A DNA stretch of 64,000 bases from Callorhinus ursinus (GCF_003265705.1 NW_020312775.1:1130067-1194066), one strand, 5' to 3'. Counted from the first letter of the stretch, positions 1 through 12,371 are shown. Program-made: numbers and translations. Notes: generated from the letters alone by a model not told the origin.

Positions 1-935
1 TGATTACTTCTGAGGTCAAAAATTTTTTTGCCACATTGTTATTAGCCATTTCTTAAATGTATTTTTTGTGTGTTTTCTCTGAAGACATGGAGAATTTTTT
101 TTCAAATCAGGAGAAGCATCAAATTGTATAATACCCGCTCTCAAGTTCACCTGCCGCATCTCTGCCCCTTTCCTCCCTGGAGATACCCAAGGAAGTTGTT
201 TGCTTGAAACAGCATAAGAAACCTCATTCCACACAGTTCTGATGTTTCACGCTGAAGCAATTTGGCAAGAAAGGACATGACTTAGCATTGCTAGGAAATA
301 CATTTTTAGTAGCTCCTGTGCATGTTGAAGCAACCTGCTACCTTTGAGAGGATCTCAGGGATAGGAAGGCTGCTTTAAAAAAGAATGTAGAGAAGATAAA
401 AAGTATAGTACTATGTTAGGTGTTTTGAGCACTTGAGAAAAGATGTGATGGATAAATACCAAGTTTTATATAGTGTTAACCAATAGTGTCAGCCATGCGC
501 TTTCCCTTCTTTGTTAGTTTGTTTTGCTTTTAATCATCTGCTTCTCTCTTGGTTTTTCAGTTTGGACAAATTGTACTGGAAGACTGTCTTGGAGTCTTAA
601 AATTAAAATTTATATATAATTTAAGACTATATATAATATACATTATATGTATAATTACCACATATTTTATTTTTGTGCTTTTCTTTGCTTCCTAGTGAGA
701 CTTGTAAAACTTCAGGAAATGATCTGCTTTATGAGTAACAGATTAGCAAACAAAACCATTATAATTTATTCCTTCCCATTTCCATCTGTGAGATTTGGTG
801 AAATTAGTGGCTTAATAATGATACACATCAGAGAACTTAATAAATATTATTGAATGAAGAAATGAACTGCTACACATATAAATCCTCAGCAGGAGATTAA
901 TATGTAACCTCAGTCTTTATTGTTTCTCTGTGCAG
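1..935 (+). other. NOX1 intron sequence
   Basis: No exon of the NOX family and no clear repeat was recognised in this AT-rich stretch. It ends in a pyrimidine tract and TGCAG acceptor directly before the exon at 936. Confidence 0.7.
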
Positions 936-3900
936 TCTTGGAAGTGGATCCTTGTACCAGGGGTTCTTTATATCTTTGAAAGGATTCTCCGATTTTACCG
1001 CTCGCAGCAGAAGGTTGTGATTACCAAGGTAAAGAATATGCACTTTCTGGGGATCCTGGCTGACTCAGTGGGAGGAACGTGTGACTCTTGATGTTGGGGT
1101 CATGAGTTCAAGTTCCACATGGGGTGTAGAGATTACTTTAAAAAAAAACTTTAAAAAAGAATATGCACTTTGGGGCACCTGGGTGTCTCAGTCGGTTAAG
1201 CGTCTGCCTTTGGCTCAGGTCACGATCCCAGGGTCCTGGGATCCAGATCCATGTTGGGCTCCCTGCTCAGCAGGGAGCCTGCTTCTCCCTCTCCTCCCGG
1301 CTTGTGCTCTCTCTCACTATCTCTGTCACTATCTGTCTGTCTCTCTCTCAAATAAATAAATAAATAAATAAATACAATCTTAAAAAAAAAAGAATATGCA
1401 CTTGGGGCACGTGGGTGATGAAGTTGGTTAAGCGTTTGACTTCTGGTTTCGGCTCAGGTCCTGATCTCAGGGTTGTGGGATGGAGCCCTGCGTCGGGCTC
1501 CACACTCAGGGCCAAGTCTGCTTGAGGACTCTCTCTCCCTCTGCCCTCCCCCATTAAAATAAGTAAATAAATCTTAAAAAATGTTTTTTTTTAAAAGAAT
1601 ATGTACTTTCTTCTAGCTATCATAAGAGTTCTTTTCTTCCTGATTATAGGAATAGATTGTAATGTTGTCACTCTGAAGGGAATAAAAAAGAGCTGGAGGC
1701 AACATACTTTAGTTCCCCCAGTGCTGGACGGAACTACGGGGAAAAGTTTTGGCAGAAATCACCAGCATGGGTCTTCGTCAGAGGCTGCAAACAGGTGGCC
1801 TGGGCCAGTCCACAGACATCCTTCGGTTGGCCCACACGCTGACTGCTTGGAAAGTTGAATTGGTTGCTGACATTTAAACATCCGGAGGGAGGCTTTCACA
1901 GTAAAAGAAAAATGGCCCTTCTATCTTCTACTGAAGAGTCAGGCAACCTGATAACGCTGAGTTGCGGTTCCATAGTGCACCCACCATCTGGGCAAAGTCA
2001 CTAGTGCCCCCTTTCGAAAGGACTTCTGCTCGCAGTTCACCACCGTCGCCAGCCCTCCCACTTTACTGATTTAGTTCATCTGCCTGTCCCTTGTCACCAT
2101 TTGAGTTTGCCTCCTTTGGCCTCTGTGCTTCATTCGCAGGTTGTCATGCACCCATCCAAAGTTCTGGAATTGCAGATGAACAAGCGTGGCTTCAGCATGG
2201 AAGTGGGACAGTATATTTTTGTTAATTGTCCCTCCATCTCTTATTTGGAGTGGCATCCCTTTACTCTGACCTCTGCTCCAGAGGAAGACTTCTTCTCTAT
2301 TCATATCAGAGCAGCGGGGGACTGGACAGAAAATGTCATCAGGGCTTTTGAGCGGCAGCAGTCACAAATTCCCAGGTGGGTCCTTGAGAGCAGCCGAGAC
2401 CCAGAGCAGAGGCAGACAGGCAGAAAGGAGAAAGCAATTCCTTGTTGCACCTTAAATCTGGTGCAATCGAATATGATTAAGATAAACAGGCACTACACGA
2501 ACCATGGAGACAGCTATGTCCTGGGAGGGATGTTTGAGGGGCTGGAGGTGAGACTTCCCTTGCCCACTGTCTTCTGTCTGCTGCCAGGATTGAGGTGGAT
2601 GGTCCCTTTGGCACTGTCAGTGAAGATGTCTTCCAGTATGAAGTGGCTGTGTTGGTCGGAGCAGGAATTGGGGTCACCCCCTTTGCTTCCATCTTAAAAT
2701 CCATCTGGTACAAATTTCAGCATGCAGATCACAACCTTAAAACACAAACGGTAACTCCCTCATACTTCTTTCCATCTGGTCTGGGACTGACAAGTCCATT
2801 GCTTTCATGGCTTAAGCTCTTCACAACTGATCCCTGGAGCTACGAGTGAGTGATCTCCTCTCTCTGCCAAGGCATTCATTTCTGTAAGATTCATCATAGG
2901 AACAGGGTCTTCATTTTCAATTTGGAGTTTATTTTTTTAAAGATTTTTTTTATTTTTTTATTTGAGAGAGAGAGAGAATGAGAGATAGAGAGCACGAGAG
3001 GGAAGAGGGTCAGAGGGAGAAGCAGACTCCCTGCTGAGCAGGGAGCCCGATGCGGGACTCAATCCCAGGACTCCAGGATCATGACCTGAGCCGAAGGCAG
3101 TCGCTTAACCAACTGAGCCACCCAGGTGCCCTCAATTTGGAGTTTAAAATCACCTTGAACCGGAGCGCCTGTGTGGCTCAGTCGTTAAGCGTCTGCCTTC
3201 GGCTCAGGTCACGATCCCAGGGTGCTGGGATCGAGCCCCGCATCGGGCTCCCTGCTCTGCGGGAAGCCTGCTTCTCCCTCTCCCCCTCCCCATGCTTGTG
3301 TACCCTCTCTCACTGTCTCTCTCTCTCTCTCTCTCTGTCAAATAAATAAATAAAATCTTTAAAAAAATAAAAAATAAATAAAATCACCTTGAACCATAGA
3401 TGATGTTGGAAGTCTTTTCTCTTAAGGGAAGTCGTGAGAACTCTGGACGTTCATGCTGCTCTGAACAACTGATTTTTCAGGTCACCCGTAGACTTGACCA
3501 ACAAATATAGAGTATATATAATAGTCATGTCACCACAAAGGCACTTGAATAAGGCTATGTTCTCTCTTGCTGGTTCCAGATCTATTTCTACTGGATCTGT
3601 AGGGAGACAGGTGCCTTTGCCTGGTTCAATGACCTGTTGGCTTCTCTGGAACGTGAGATGGAGGAATTAGGCAAAGTGGATTTTCTAAACTACCGTCTCT
3701 TCCTCACCGGATGGGACAGCAACATAGTGAGTTCAAACAATTGATTGAAACACTAATTCCCATGTTAGATGCAAGATCAATGTCAGACAAGGTCGTGTGT
3801 GCTGATTGGAAATAATGATTTCTTACCTGCCCTCGCCCCACCCCCAAGTTTAAAAGTGGCTGAAGGAAGAGACAGCTGTCAGGATCTGCTTTTTCTAACT

Positions 3901-6900
3901 TTTATTTCTTTGAATCCAGGCCGGTCACGCTGCATTAAACTTTGACAAGGCCACTGACATCCTGACAGGTCTGAAACAGAAAACCTCCTTTGGGAGACCC
4001 ATGTGGGACAATGAGTTTTCTACAATAGCTAATGCCCACCCCAGGTAAGTGTATTCTCCTCTAGTTAGTTGAGTTTGCAGAGTTAGGGTTTAGGAAAGCT
4101 ATTACAGCATGTTGAACACTCTGGGGGCAGAAACTATTTGCACCATTCTTAGCTTCTCGCTTCAAGCTGAACAAAATTTCATCCGGGGTTTTAGCCAAAT
4201 AAGGGTTATGACCTTGTAATGGATGAGAAGATGTTTTCTGCCCCTACATTCCCCATTCAAACAGTGAGGCAAGGGGACTCAGTTCCGATCAGTATTACCA
4301 AATAAAAATGGAAAACTGGAAAAATTCAAATGCATTGTTTTTGGCCTTTAATAATCCCTACTTAAAGTAAGAAAGGTTTGGAGTGTATTATCTAGTTAAC
4401 TGATAACCTGACCTCTGTCTTCCTGAAGAGTTTTGAGATATGCTAGAGCATATAGGAAAACCTGGTGCCATGGAATCAGCCATTTCAAGGGGAAGGAGAT
4501 TGAGCTGATCATTAGATAAGTTCCTGGAACAAGTTGGCAGCTGAAGATCAGTTCAATTCCACAGACATTATTGGTTTACCTTCTATAAGCTCAGCACTCA
4601 CTATTCTAGAAGTTTTGGAGGTTGAAAGAGAAATAGAATATGGTTCTTGCCCTCAAGGAGCACACATTTTAATAAGAGGTGCATACAGTCAACTCAAAAC
4701 AGAATGATGCTCTCTATGAAACAAGTACGTAGACATGGAGGGAAGGAAAGTCTATGCCCATGTGGGGTGATCAGGGCAGGCTTCATGAAGGCAGTGGTGA
4801 GAACACTTAGTCACTTGGATTCAGATGATCCTGGGTCCTAATGCTAGTTCTGACACTTTCCATTTCTGGGACCTTGAGCTAGAAAGTCCTCTGATCTTCT
4901 GATTTCTTATCTATGAAATGGGGGTTATATTAGTAAATGCCCTCTCTACTCACTTGCAGAATTGTTGTAAACATTAAGCAATACATACATGAAAAATGCT
5001 GTGTAAACAGTGAAGCAGCATTTAAACGAAAGAGATTATGTTAATTATTGTGTTGAGCTGACCATAGCTGAAGTTGTGAGAATGGATGAGATTGCCAGGA
5101 GAGAGGGTGGCAGAGGACAGAGTGAGGAATGCTTACATTGTGTGGGAAGGGAGAAAAATGAGCCAAGGAGGAAGTAGGAGAATGTGGAGAGATGGTGTCA
5201 CAGAAGCCAGGGGAGGAAATATTAGAGAAGTGTGGTCAACAATGCTGGAGGAGTGGCAGGGTCCAGAAAATGCTTATTTAATTTAACAATGATCTAAGCA
5301 TACTTATAGACAGAACAGGAGCCAGTGGATAGGAATAAAGTAAATATGCAAAAATGGGGAGAGGGCTAGGGTGGCCATGATAAAAGATGGGCAATAAAGG
5401 GTGCCTGGGTGGCTCAGTCAGTTGGTTAAGCTTCTGTCTTCAGCTCAGGTCTTGATTTCAGGGTCCTGGGATCGAGCCCCACATCAGGCTCCCTGCTCAG
5501 CAGGGACTCTGCTTCTTCCTCTGCCCCTCACCCTGCCTGAGCTCTCTCTCTCAAATAAATAAAAAATAAATAAATCTTTTTTAACAACAGATTTTATTTA
5601 TTTATTTGACAGAGAGAGACACAACGAGAGAGGGAACACAAGCAGGGGGAGTGGGAGAGGGAGAAGCAGGCTTCCCGCAGAGCAGGGAGCCCGATGCGGG
5701 GCTCCATGCCAGGAACCTGGGATCATGCCCTGAGCCAAAGGCAGACGCTTAACGACTGAGCCACCCAGGCGCCCCAATAAATAAATCTTAAAAAAAAAAA
5801 AGATGGGCAATAAGAGTTGGCGAACAAGTGGAGAAATTGTAGGAGAGTTCCTCCCACATTGCTTGTGGGAATGTGAAACAGTGTGGCACTTTGGGAAAAC
5901 TCTGGCATTTCCTCAGAATGATAAACATAGAGTTACCACCTGACCCAGCAATTTCGCTCCTAAGTATATACCCAGGAGAATTGAAAACAGCCTTTGCTCT
6001 CCACACAAAAACTTGTACATGAATGCATGCAGAATAGCCAAAAAGTGGAAATAACTCAAGTATCCATCAGCAGATGAAGGGATAAACAACATATGGTATA
6101 TCCACATGGTGGGATCTTATTCAGCTGTAAAAAAAGGAATGGAATACTGACACATGCTATGACACAGATGAACCTTAAAAATAGGATGTTAAGTTCAAGA
6201 ACCAGACCCCAAAGGCCATCTAGTGTATGGCTCCATTTATTTTATTTCATTTTTTAAAAGATTTTATTTATGGGCGCCTGGGTGGCTCAGTTGGTTAAGC
6301 ATCTGCCTTTGGCTCAGGTCATGATCCCAGGGTCCTGGGATCAAGTCCCACATCAGGCTCCTGCTCGGCAGGGAGTCTGCTTCTCCCTCTGACCCTCTTC
6401 CCTCTCATGCTCTGTATCTCTCATTCTCTCTCTCTCTCTCTCTCAAATAAATAAATAAAATTTATTTGAGAGAGAGAGAGAGCACCAGAGAGCACAAGCA
6501 GGGGAAATGGGAGAGAGAGAAGCAGGCTCCACGCTGAGCAGGGAGCCCGACGCGGGGCTCAATCCCAGGACCCTGGGATCATGACCTGAGCCGAAGGCAG
6601 ATGCTTAACGACTGAGCCCCCCAGGCGCCCCTCTATGATTCCATTTATATGAAATGTTCAGAACAGGCAAATCTAGAGATTAAAAAGTAGATTTGAGGGG
6701 CGCCTCAAGGAAAAGACCCATAGCACAGTTAGAAAGATTATCCTTGGCAAGAAGGCTCACCACCTCTTCAGTGTGAGAAATTTTGGAGTGGGGATAGATG
6801 CACAGTGGATGGCTCTAACTTGCTATGTGCCAGGCATTTTTCGAATTGCTTTACATACATTTTCGTTTAAAACCCCAAAACAACCCAGTGAGGTGGGGCC

Positions 6901-7434
6901 TATTTTGATCCCCGTCTTACAGGGGGGAAACCTGAAACAGAGAGGTTAAAGAAACTTGCCTGAAGTCACCCAGCTGGAGTTAAGTGTCAGAGCTGGTATT
7001 TCAACCCAGATAGCTGGGCTCCAGGGTCTAGCACTTCACTTCTACCCTGCACCGTTGTCTCCCGAGCTTCTGTTCTTCACAGAACAGGCAAGGCTGCCCG
7101 CGGAGAGTGTGACAAGGGCTGAGAGTGCGTTGGGGGCTTGCGGGCAGAAAAGGTGAGAAAACTACCATGAAGAATGTGAGGGAGTCAACAGCTGAATAGG
7201 CAAGGCTGTTGGGAGTAGTAGAGGTCTAGCGGAGGCAGGTTCTCCAGCCTCACTGACATAGCCCCTTTCACTGGATTCTAGCCCTTTCAATTGTTCGATT
7301 CCTGCAGGTCTGTGGTGGGAGTCTTCCTATGTGGTCCTCAGACCCTGGCAAAGAGCCTGAGCAAACGCTGTCACCAATACTCCAGTCTGGATCCCAGGAA
7401 GGTTCAATTCTACTTCAACAAAGAAAACTTCTGA
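936..7434 (+). CDS. NOX1: NOX1, NADPH oxidase 1 (last six coding exons; 5' part outside window)
   Basis: NOX1 is a membrane flavocytochrome that passes electrons from NADPH through FAD and two haems to oxygen, making superoxide, mainly in colon epithelium and smooth muscle. Exons seen: 936-1028, 2140-2375, 2588-2750, 3580-3726, 3920-4044, 7308-7434. Each has AG acceptor and GT donor, and phases join without a break to a TGA at 7432. The lengths sum to 891 bp, so 296 residues plus stop, which is the C-terminal dehydrogenase half of a protein of about 564 residues. Visible landmarks are the FAD-site [11 protein letters not shown] (about 2266-2298), the NADPH-site [13 protein letters not shown] (about 2658-2696), the nucleotide-site VFLCGPQTL in the last exon, and the C-terminal FNKENF. 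NOX2/CYBB and NOX3 are the alternatives; the N-terminal residues of the second exon ([20 protein letters not shown]) and the CSTF2 neighbour favour NOX1. No disabling change seen. Confidence 0.95.
1048..1155 (+). mobile_element. CAN-SINE, older short type
   Basis: tRNA-like head (ggatcctggctgactcag) with gggtcatgagttcaag and a short TTTAAAAA tail. It is the first of three tandem SINEs next to the NOX1 donor at 1029. Confidence 0.85.
1172..1388 (+). mobile_element. CAN-SINE
   Basis: Full head-to-tail copy with (AAAT)n tail, flanked by AAAGAATATGCACTT at 1156-1170 and 1389-1403. Confidence 0.92.
1404..1593 (+). mobile_element. CAN-SINE
   Basis: Third tandem copy, flanked by AAAGAATATGCACTT (1389) and the near-copy AAAGAATATGTACTT (1594). 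Confidence 0.9.
2932..3131 (-). mobile_element. CAN-SINE
   Basis: Inverted copy in a NOX1 intron with target duplication TCAATTTGGAGTTT at 2917 and 3132. Confidence 0.93.
3162..3380 (+). mobile_element. CAN-SINE
   Basis: Target duplication AAAATCACCTTGAACC at 3146-3161 and about 3380-3395. It faces the preceding inverted copy 30 bp away. Confidence 0.93.
4800..5000 (+). repeat. MIR-type SINE
   Basis: Ancient mammalian-wide repeat recognised by the order TTCTGACACTTTCCATTT, rule-like TTCTTATCTATGAAATGGGG and GAATTGTTGTAAACATTAAG. Diverged. Confidence 0.65.
5398..5798 (+). mobile_element. CAN-SINE split by a second CAN-SINE
   Basis: Outer copy flanked by AAAGATGGGCAATAA at about 5383 and 5799. 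Its A-rich tail is interrupted at about 5588 and resumes at 5777. Confidence 0.9.
5588..5776 (-). mobile_element. CAN-SINE nested in the tail of the previous one
   Basis: Complete inverted copy (AGATTTTATTTATT... to GAGCCACCCAGGCGCCCC) inserted into the AAATAAATCTT tail of the outer element. Confidence 0.92.
5815..6250 (+). mobile_element. LINE-1 ORF2 3' fragment, sense
   Basis: Reads as the degenerate C-terminal part of L1 ORF2 DNA (acaagtggagaaattg..., cagatgaagggataaac). Fragment continues weakly after the SINE pair to about 6700. Stops throughout. Confidence 0.7.
6252..6631 (-). mobile_element. CAN-SINE split by an opposite CAN-SINE
   Basis: Starts with TTTTTAAAAGATTTTATTTA, is interrupted at 6272-6462, and resumes with TTTATTTGAGAGAG to its head at 6631. 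Confidence 0.88.
6272..6462 (+). mobile_element. nested CAN-SINE
   Basis: Complete sense copy (GGGCGCCTGGGTGGCTC to AAATAAATAAAAT) inside the preceding element, making a long inverted pair in the last NOX1 intron. Confidence 0.9.
6826..7045 (-). repeat. MIR-type SINE
   Basis: Recognised by GTGCCAGGCATTTTTCGAA, CCCAGTGAGGTGGGGCC, CTTGCCTGAAGTCACCCAGC in order. Confidence 0.8.
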
Positions 7435-7865
7435 ACTACAAGACCGAGGATGCTACTCTGCATTTTAGTCTCTCCTCTGAATCTCCCAACAACTTACTTG
7501 GTCTAATCAAGTTTGGGCAGCCCTTAAAGGACAGTAACATGCCTCTGTTTCTGACTCCCTGGCCTCTCTTTTTTGATTGGGTTCAACTTGGATGTCACTG
7601 ATCTTCACGAGGCCACGATAATTGCAAAGGCCATGGATCCTTTCTTGGGAAAAGAACTGTAAATCCTTCTGAAATGCCATGACTGCAACAAGGCCTGAGA
7701 GCCGAGGTGGTTGACAGCTAAACGACTTGACCCCAGGTGATATTGTTGATTCCAAGTGTTACTTGGAATCTCCCAGCCTTCGGTCATATTTTCCCCTCCC
7801 TCTCACCTTCAAAGAAGATTTGTAAATAGGGTGATTTTTTTTTAAATAAAAAATTTATTGAAGAA
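7435..7865 (+). other. NOX1: NOX1 3' UTR and poly(A) signal
   Basis: The stretch after the NOX1 stop has no repeat and ends in a canonical AATAAA at 7845-7850, about 411 bases past the stop. Only 3 bp further on, TTTATT at 7854-7859 is an AATAAA on the opposite strand, so transcripts from both genes could end here. The exact cleavage site is not visible. Confidence 0.65.
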
Positions 7866-10800
7866 TTAATGACAAAACATAATCATAAGCATAAATAATA
7901 AAACAATGAACATAAAATCACCAAGAACCCCATCCCTATATAACACTATGTACATTCTTACTGTTATTTAAAACATGGTCTTATCCAGTGTGAATAGCAA
8001 TTTCTGCTTTACTTATTTTTGCTTGTCAAGAAATGAAGGATTTTCCTCTTTGCTTAATGAATGAATCTTATTACTTAATCTAGGTTCCCCATTTGGGAAA
8101 GAAAATCTTGAAACGATGCTAATTATAATTGAAATTATAATTGAAAGTCAGATATATTATCATTAGCTTACATGGTTCTGTTGGAAATAACTGCAAAAAC
8201 TCGAACTCCATCTTAAGATGACAGTCAACAGGGGCTCTTTAATCATCATTTTTACTAAGGTGGTTTACGAACGTTTCATTTTTAAAAAAGATAATTTAAA
8301 ACTTTTATACCATTTTTCCGGCTCTTCCCTATTTATTAAGGAATCATTCACCTAATGACATAAGCAAAATGTCTTATCTCCTATTAAAATGCTTTTTATT
8401 TCTCCCATCCACCTGGCTCTGGGATGTTAGTAATCACAGTGATCAGTAGAAGCGAAGAAGACGGGGGGGGGGCCTTAAAAAAGAGGGGAAAAAAACCCAT
8501 ACTTCATTGTGCCCCAAAACAAGTCAACTGATTAAATTTGTAAGAATGTTTCTACTAAATTAGCATTATAGCACCTATTTCTCTACCATTAAGTGACCAA
8601 AAATGAATAGATGGTTGTTTCTAATTATCCAAAAACCTGAATGACTTGAAGGATTGGTAAGATCCATTTTCAGTAACTAGTCTGAACAAAACAAAGGTGT
8701 CATGAACTCACGGCAGCTAATTGTGTTTCATTTAATTGGACATCAGAAAAAATAGTAATGGATGTTTCTGTAGAACAGATTGGAATATCCCTGCTGTTGC
8801 TGATTTCCTGGATTTCAACAATCTAAATGAAATTTAATAAGGCTTTAGGAAAATGCACAATGGAACCTGGATGATTTGGCTCCTCTTAGACAACTGCTGA
8901 CCACATAATTTGATCTTCGTTGATTTTGATTTGGAATCTTAGTGTTCCTTGAAACTTACATAATGAGTTCCTAATGAGAAAGGCTTCACTTTCAGTTTTC
9001 AATGTCTAACTATATCAATACTTTGAGATAGGACTACTGCTAAAATCAACATGTTAAGGCCTAGAATATTCATGGAAGTAGGCAGAAAAGGTAATGATAA
9101 TAAATCCTATGTATAATCAACATCCAAGCCTGAATTGGGAATGAGCAGGATACCCAGAAAGCTCCTCAGCTGTTTTGGGCGTTTTTCTTCCTAGGTTGTA
9201 ATATGAAGTAGCTTATTCAGCGAATTTTTTTCGTAGTAAATGTTTACATATCAGAATAGAAAATCCCTCAATTTCAATGTCTCTCATAAAGTTGATTATC
9301 ATTGCATTATTTTGCTTGACATGTAAGCAATATGCTATTACATTCTCTAAGCCTATGGCAGGCTTTTAATTCACTTGACCATAATCCTCACCCAGAGGGT
9401 AGGATTCTGAGAATATAAATAGGTTCAAAGAATAGTTCCAGTGGAACTTTACTAATTATTAAGGCATCTCTTAACCTCTTGAGGTTGGCCTGATGGGAGA
9501 GAAATCATGTTCCTCCTTAATGCCACTATGAGAGAGAGAATACTAGGCAGGAGGAGCCATAGGTCAGAGCGAGTGGCACTAATTACTGTCACATCTATCT
9601 GTAAGGAAGCAGACAGGGGCAGGCCTAATGGGCAATCTGACTGCTTGTGATCTACATTTGGTCCTCTTAAAATAAATGAGAAGAATGTAGAAGTTTTAGG
9701 GTTTTCTATGTTTTAATTTCCCAGAATAAATTTGGTTACGGGGGAAGGCTATAAGTTAGTGATTACCTAGAAGGCAGAATGAAATGTATTTTGTTCCTTT
9801 GATTTCTATTTAGTTTTTACTTCATCTTGAACATGTGAAAAGTTAGTGGCTTCTTTAACTTTTAAGGTTGACTACCAAGACTGCAGAGTTTTAGAACAGA
9901 CAGGTAAATGTTAACAGTCTCCTGTGTTGCTGACACACTTGAACCAGTGCCAATACAACATTTTTGTCTTAGCTCTGAAATATGCATGTGAATAAACCTA
10001 TTGATAAAAAAAAAAAGTGCATTTTGATCATTAGCTTTTCCTAAACCAAATACACTGCTCTGCTAGGCTCTTTGCTTTGTTGGCCTTCTGACCATTTAAT
10101 AGCTCTAAGCAGGGGCTATTTTCTCCCAGTAAACTCAGAAGTTCTAGCAAGTTCTCAAAGGGCAAATCTTATTATTCCTGCTGGAAGCGAACAAAGCAAA
10201 AACTAAGTTCCAGAAAACATTGCTTCTGAGAAATTCTCAAATATCACCAAGAAGAATAAGTGGTTAACTTAAAGGAAAAACAGAACTATGGCAATATAAC
10301 ATTAAAGTACAATACTGCGGTAAGGGTTGAAAACACATCTAAGGTTTCACCCTTGGTGTTCAGCCTTTTAAAAGCAAAAAGGTGTATATCAATTTGCAGT
10401 ATACTAAAATTGTGTTCAAAGTTTATTTCAAGTCACAGAAAATATACAAACTAAGACAACAGAATGAACTGATTTTGTTCTGAGAGAAGGTGATGGGAAT
10501 CCTCCACCTGGCACCAATTTGAGTCATTCAAGGGTTAGGATGCAGAAGTCATCTTTTTGTAACATTTCAACAAAGTTATGGAATTAATTTCCCGATTTGT
10601 TGCCAGGTATTTTTGAAAACCTGTAAGGAAAAGTTGGGAGAAAGCCATTAGAAATGGAGACAAAATTCTCTTTCCCAAACATCAGGAGAAAAAAATTTCA
10701 AAGCAGGGGAGGGAGGCTATGCAAAAGAGCAAATCACCAGGGAGAGATTCCTAAGGTGTCTGCCTCCAGGATCCCCAAAGTAATCACCTCTTATAGCAAG

Positions 10801-11032
10801 GTTTCTCAACCTCAGCATTACTGACATTTGGAGACAGATAACTCTTTGTTATGCGGAGGAGGGGAGATATCCTACGATTATAGGATGTTTAAGAAGCATC
10901 TCTGGTCTCTACCCACTGAATGCCAGTAGTATACCATATCCCGAAAGCTGTGACAATGAAAAATGTCTCCAGACATTTCCAAATGTCCTACAGGGAGCAA
11001 AACTGCCTCTGGTCGAGAACCACTGATCTAAC
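10801..11032. mobile_element. hAT-Charlie MITE, MER20-like
   Basis: Ends are inverted (GGTTTCTCAACC ... GGTCGAGAACCACTG). The body carries TACTGACATTTGG, AGGATGTTTAAGAAGCATC and AATGTCTCCAGACATT. It lies in the CSTF2 3' flank. Confidence 0.8.
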
Positions 11033-11817
11033 GGTAATAGTATAGAGGCCTATCACAAGTGATAGCAGAAATGGATCACAACTAGCAAGGTACAGGATGA
11101 ACAGAGAGCCAACATTTTGGCTATAGTATGCACGGGTAACAGCAGATACACATTAAAACCTTGCCCACGTAAAACTGCATAGAACTACCTGCACACAGCA
11201 CATCTCACTCACATGAATGTAGGTTTAAAAAATGGTGAAAACGGAATGTAGGTTTAAAAAATGGTGAAAATGGAATAAGGTCTGTAGTCTAGTTAACAGT
11301 AATGTACCAATGTCAGTTTCCTGGTTTTGTACTACAAACCAAAAAGGTATTGCATAACAGCTTCTCAAGATGTTATCATTGGGGGAAGTCAGGGGGAGGG
11401 TACACGAGGCTCTTTGTACTATTTTTCCAACCTTCTGTGAATTTATTTCAAAATAAAATGTAAAACAAACAAAAACCTTTGCCCTGTGGTGTATGTGCAA
11501 GGCTTTGAAATATCTTATAAGCTAGAATATGTAATGAAAGAACTTTCAGAAACATTTCTGTCTCCACTATCTAAAAACAGTAATTTCCCCATATTGTAGG
11601 GAATACCTTCTCTGACATAAATAAATCAGAAAAAGTAAAAGAGGGGAACAGTTTTTAATCTATTCCTCTGAATATAATAGTCTATACTTTTACTAAAAAA
11701 AAATGGCCTTGGGCATCTGGACTAAAAAGGTAAAGTAGTGGTCATACCAAAAGTCTGGCTAGCTATCCATCTATGATAGCTTCTCATTATAGTTCAGTCA
11801 TTTAAAGTCTAAATACA

Positions 11818-11999
11818 GGGATGCCTGGGTGGCTCAGTCAGTTAAGTGTCTGCCTTTAGCTTAGGTCATGCTCCCAGGGTCCTGGGATCGAGCCCCTCAT
11901 TGGGCTCCCTGCTCAGCGGGGAGCCTGCAGCTCCACCTGCTTGTGCTCTCCCCCACCCCCTGTGAAATAAATAAGTAAAATAAAATAAATTAAGAAAAC
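11818..11999 (+). mobile_element. CAN-SINE
   Basis: Target duplication AAGTCTAAATACA at 11805 and 12000. Confidence 0.92.
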
Positions 12000-12243
12000 A
12001 AGTCTAAATACAGATATGAAGCATATTTCCAGTTTAGATGTTTTAATAACTTTGCAAATATGGATTAAAACACAATATATTTGGTAAAGACTGCTAAATA
12101 GTGTAAATGAGTTCACTATTATATGATAATATATGGATGAAATTATAATACAGATGCGGTAACAAGTAGAAATTCAAAATGTGATATTCCAGCTGACATT
12201 GGGACAATGTGAATTTTAAGCTGTTTTTAGAAAACAGAATTAT

Positions 12244-12366
12244 TGGGGTGCTTGGCTGGCTCAGTTGGTAGAGCATATGACTCTTGATCTCAGCATTGTA
12301 AGTTGAGCCCCAAGTTGGGTACAGAGATTATTTAAAACTAAAAGAATCTTTAAAGAAAAAAGAAAA
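12244..12366 (+). mobile_element. CAN-SINE, older short type
   Basis: tRNA-like head (gcttggctggctcagttgg) with short A-rich tail; lacks the CT-rich domain of the young copies. Confidence 0.8.
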
Positions 12367-12371
12367 CATTT

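Noticed and set aside
1172..1388. tRNA-like sequences throughout the window
   Set aside because: All are heads of CAN-SINEs with CT-rich bodies and A-rich tails; none has an intact, isolated cloverleaf, so no tRNA gene is called.
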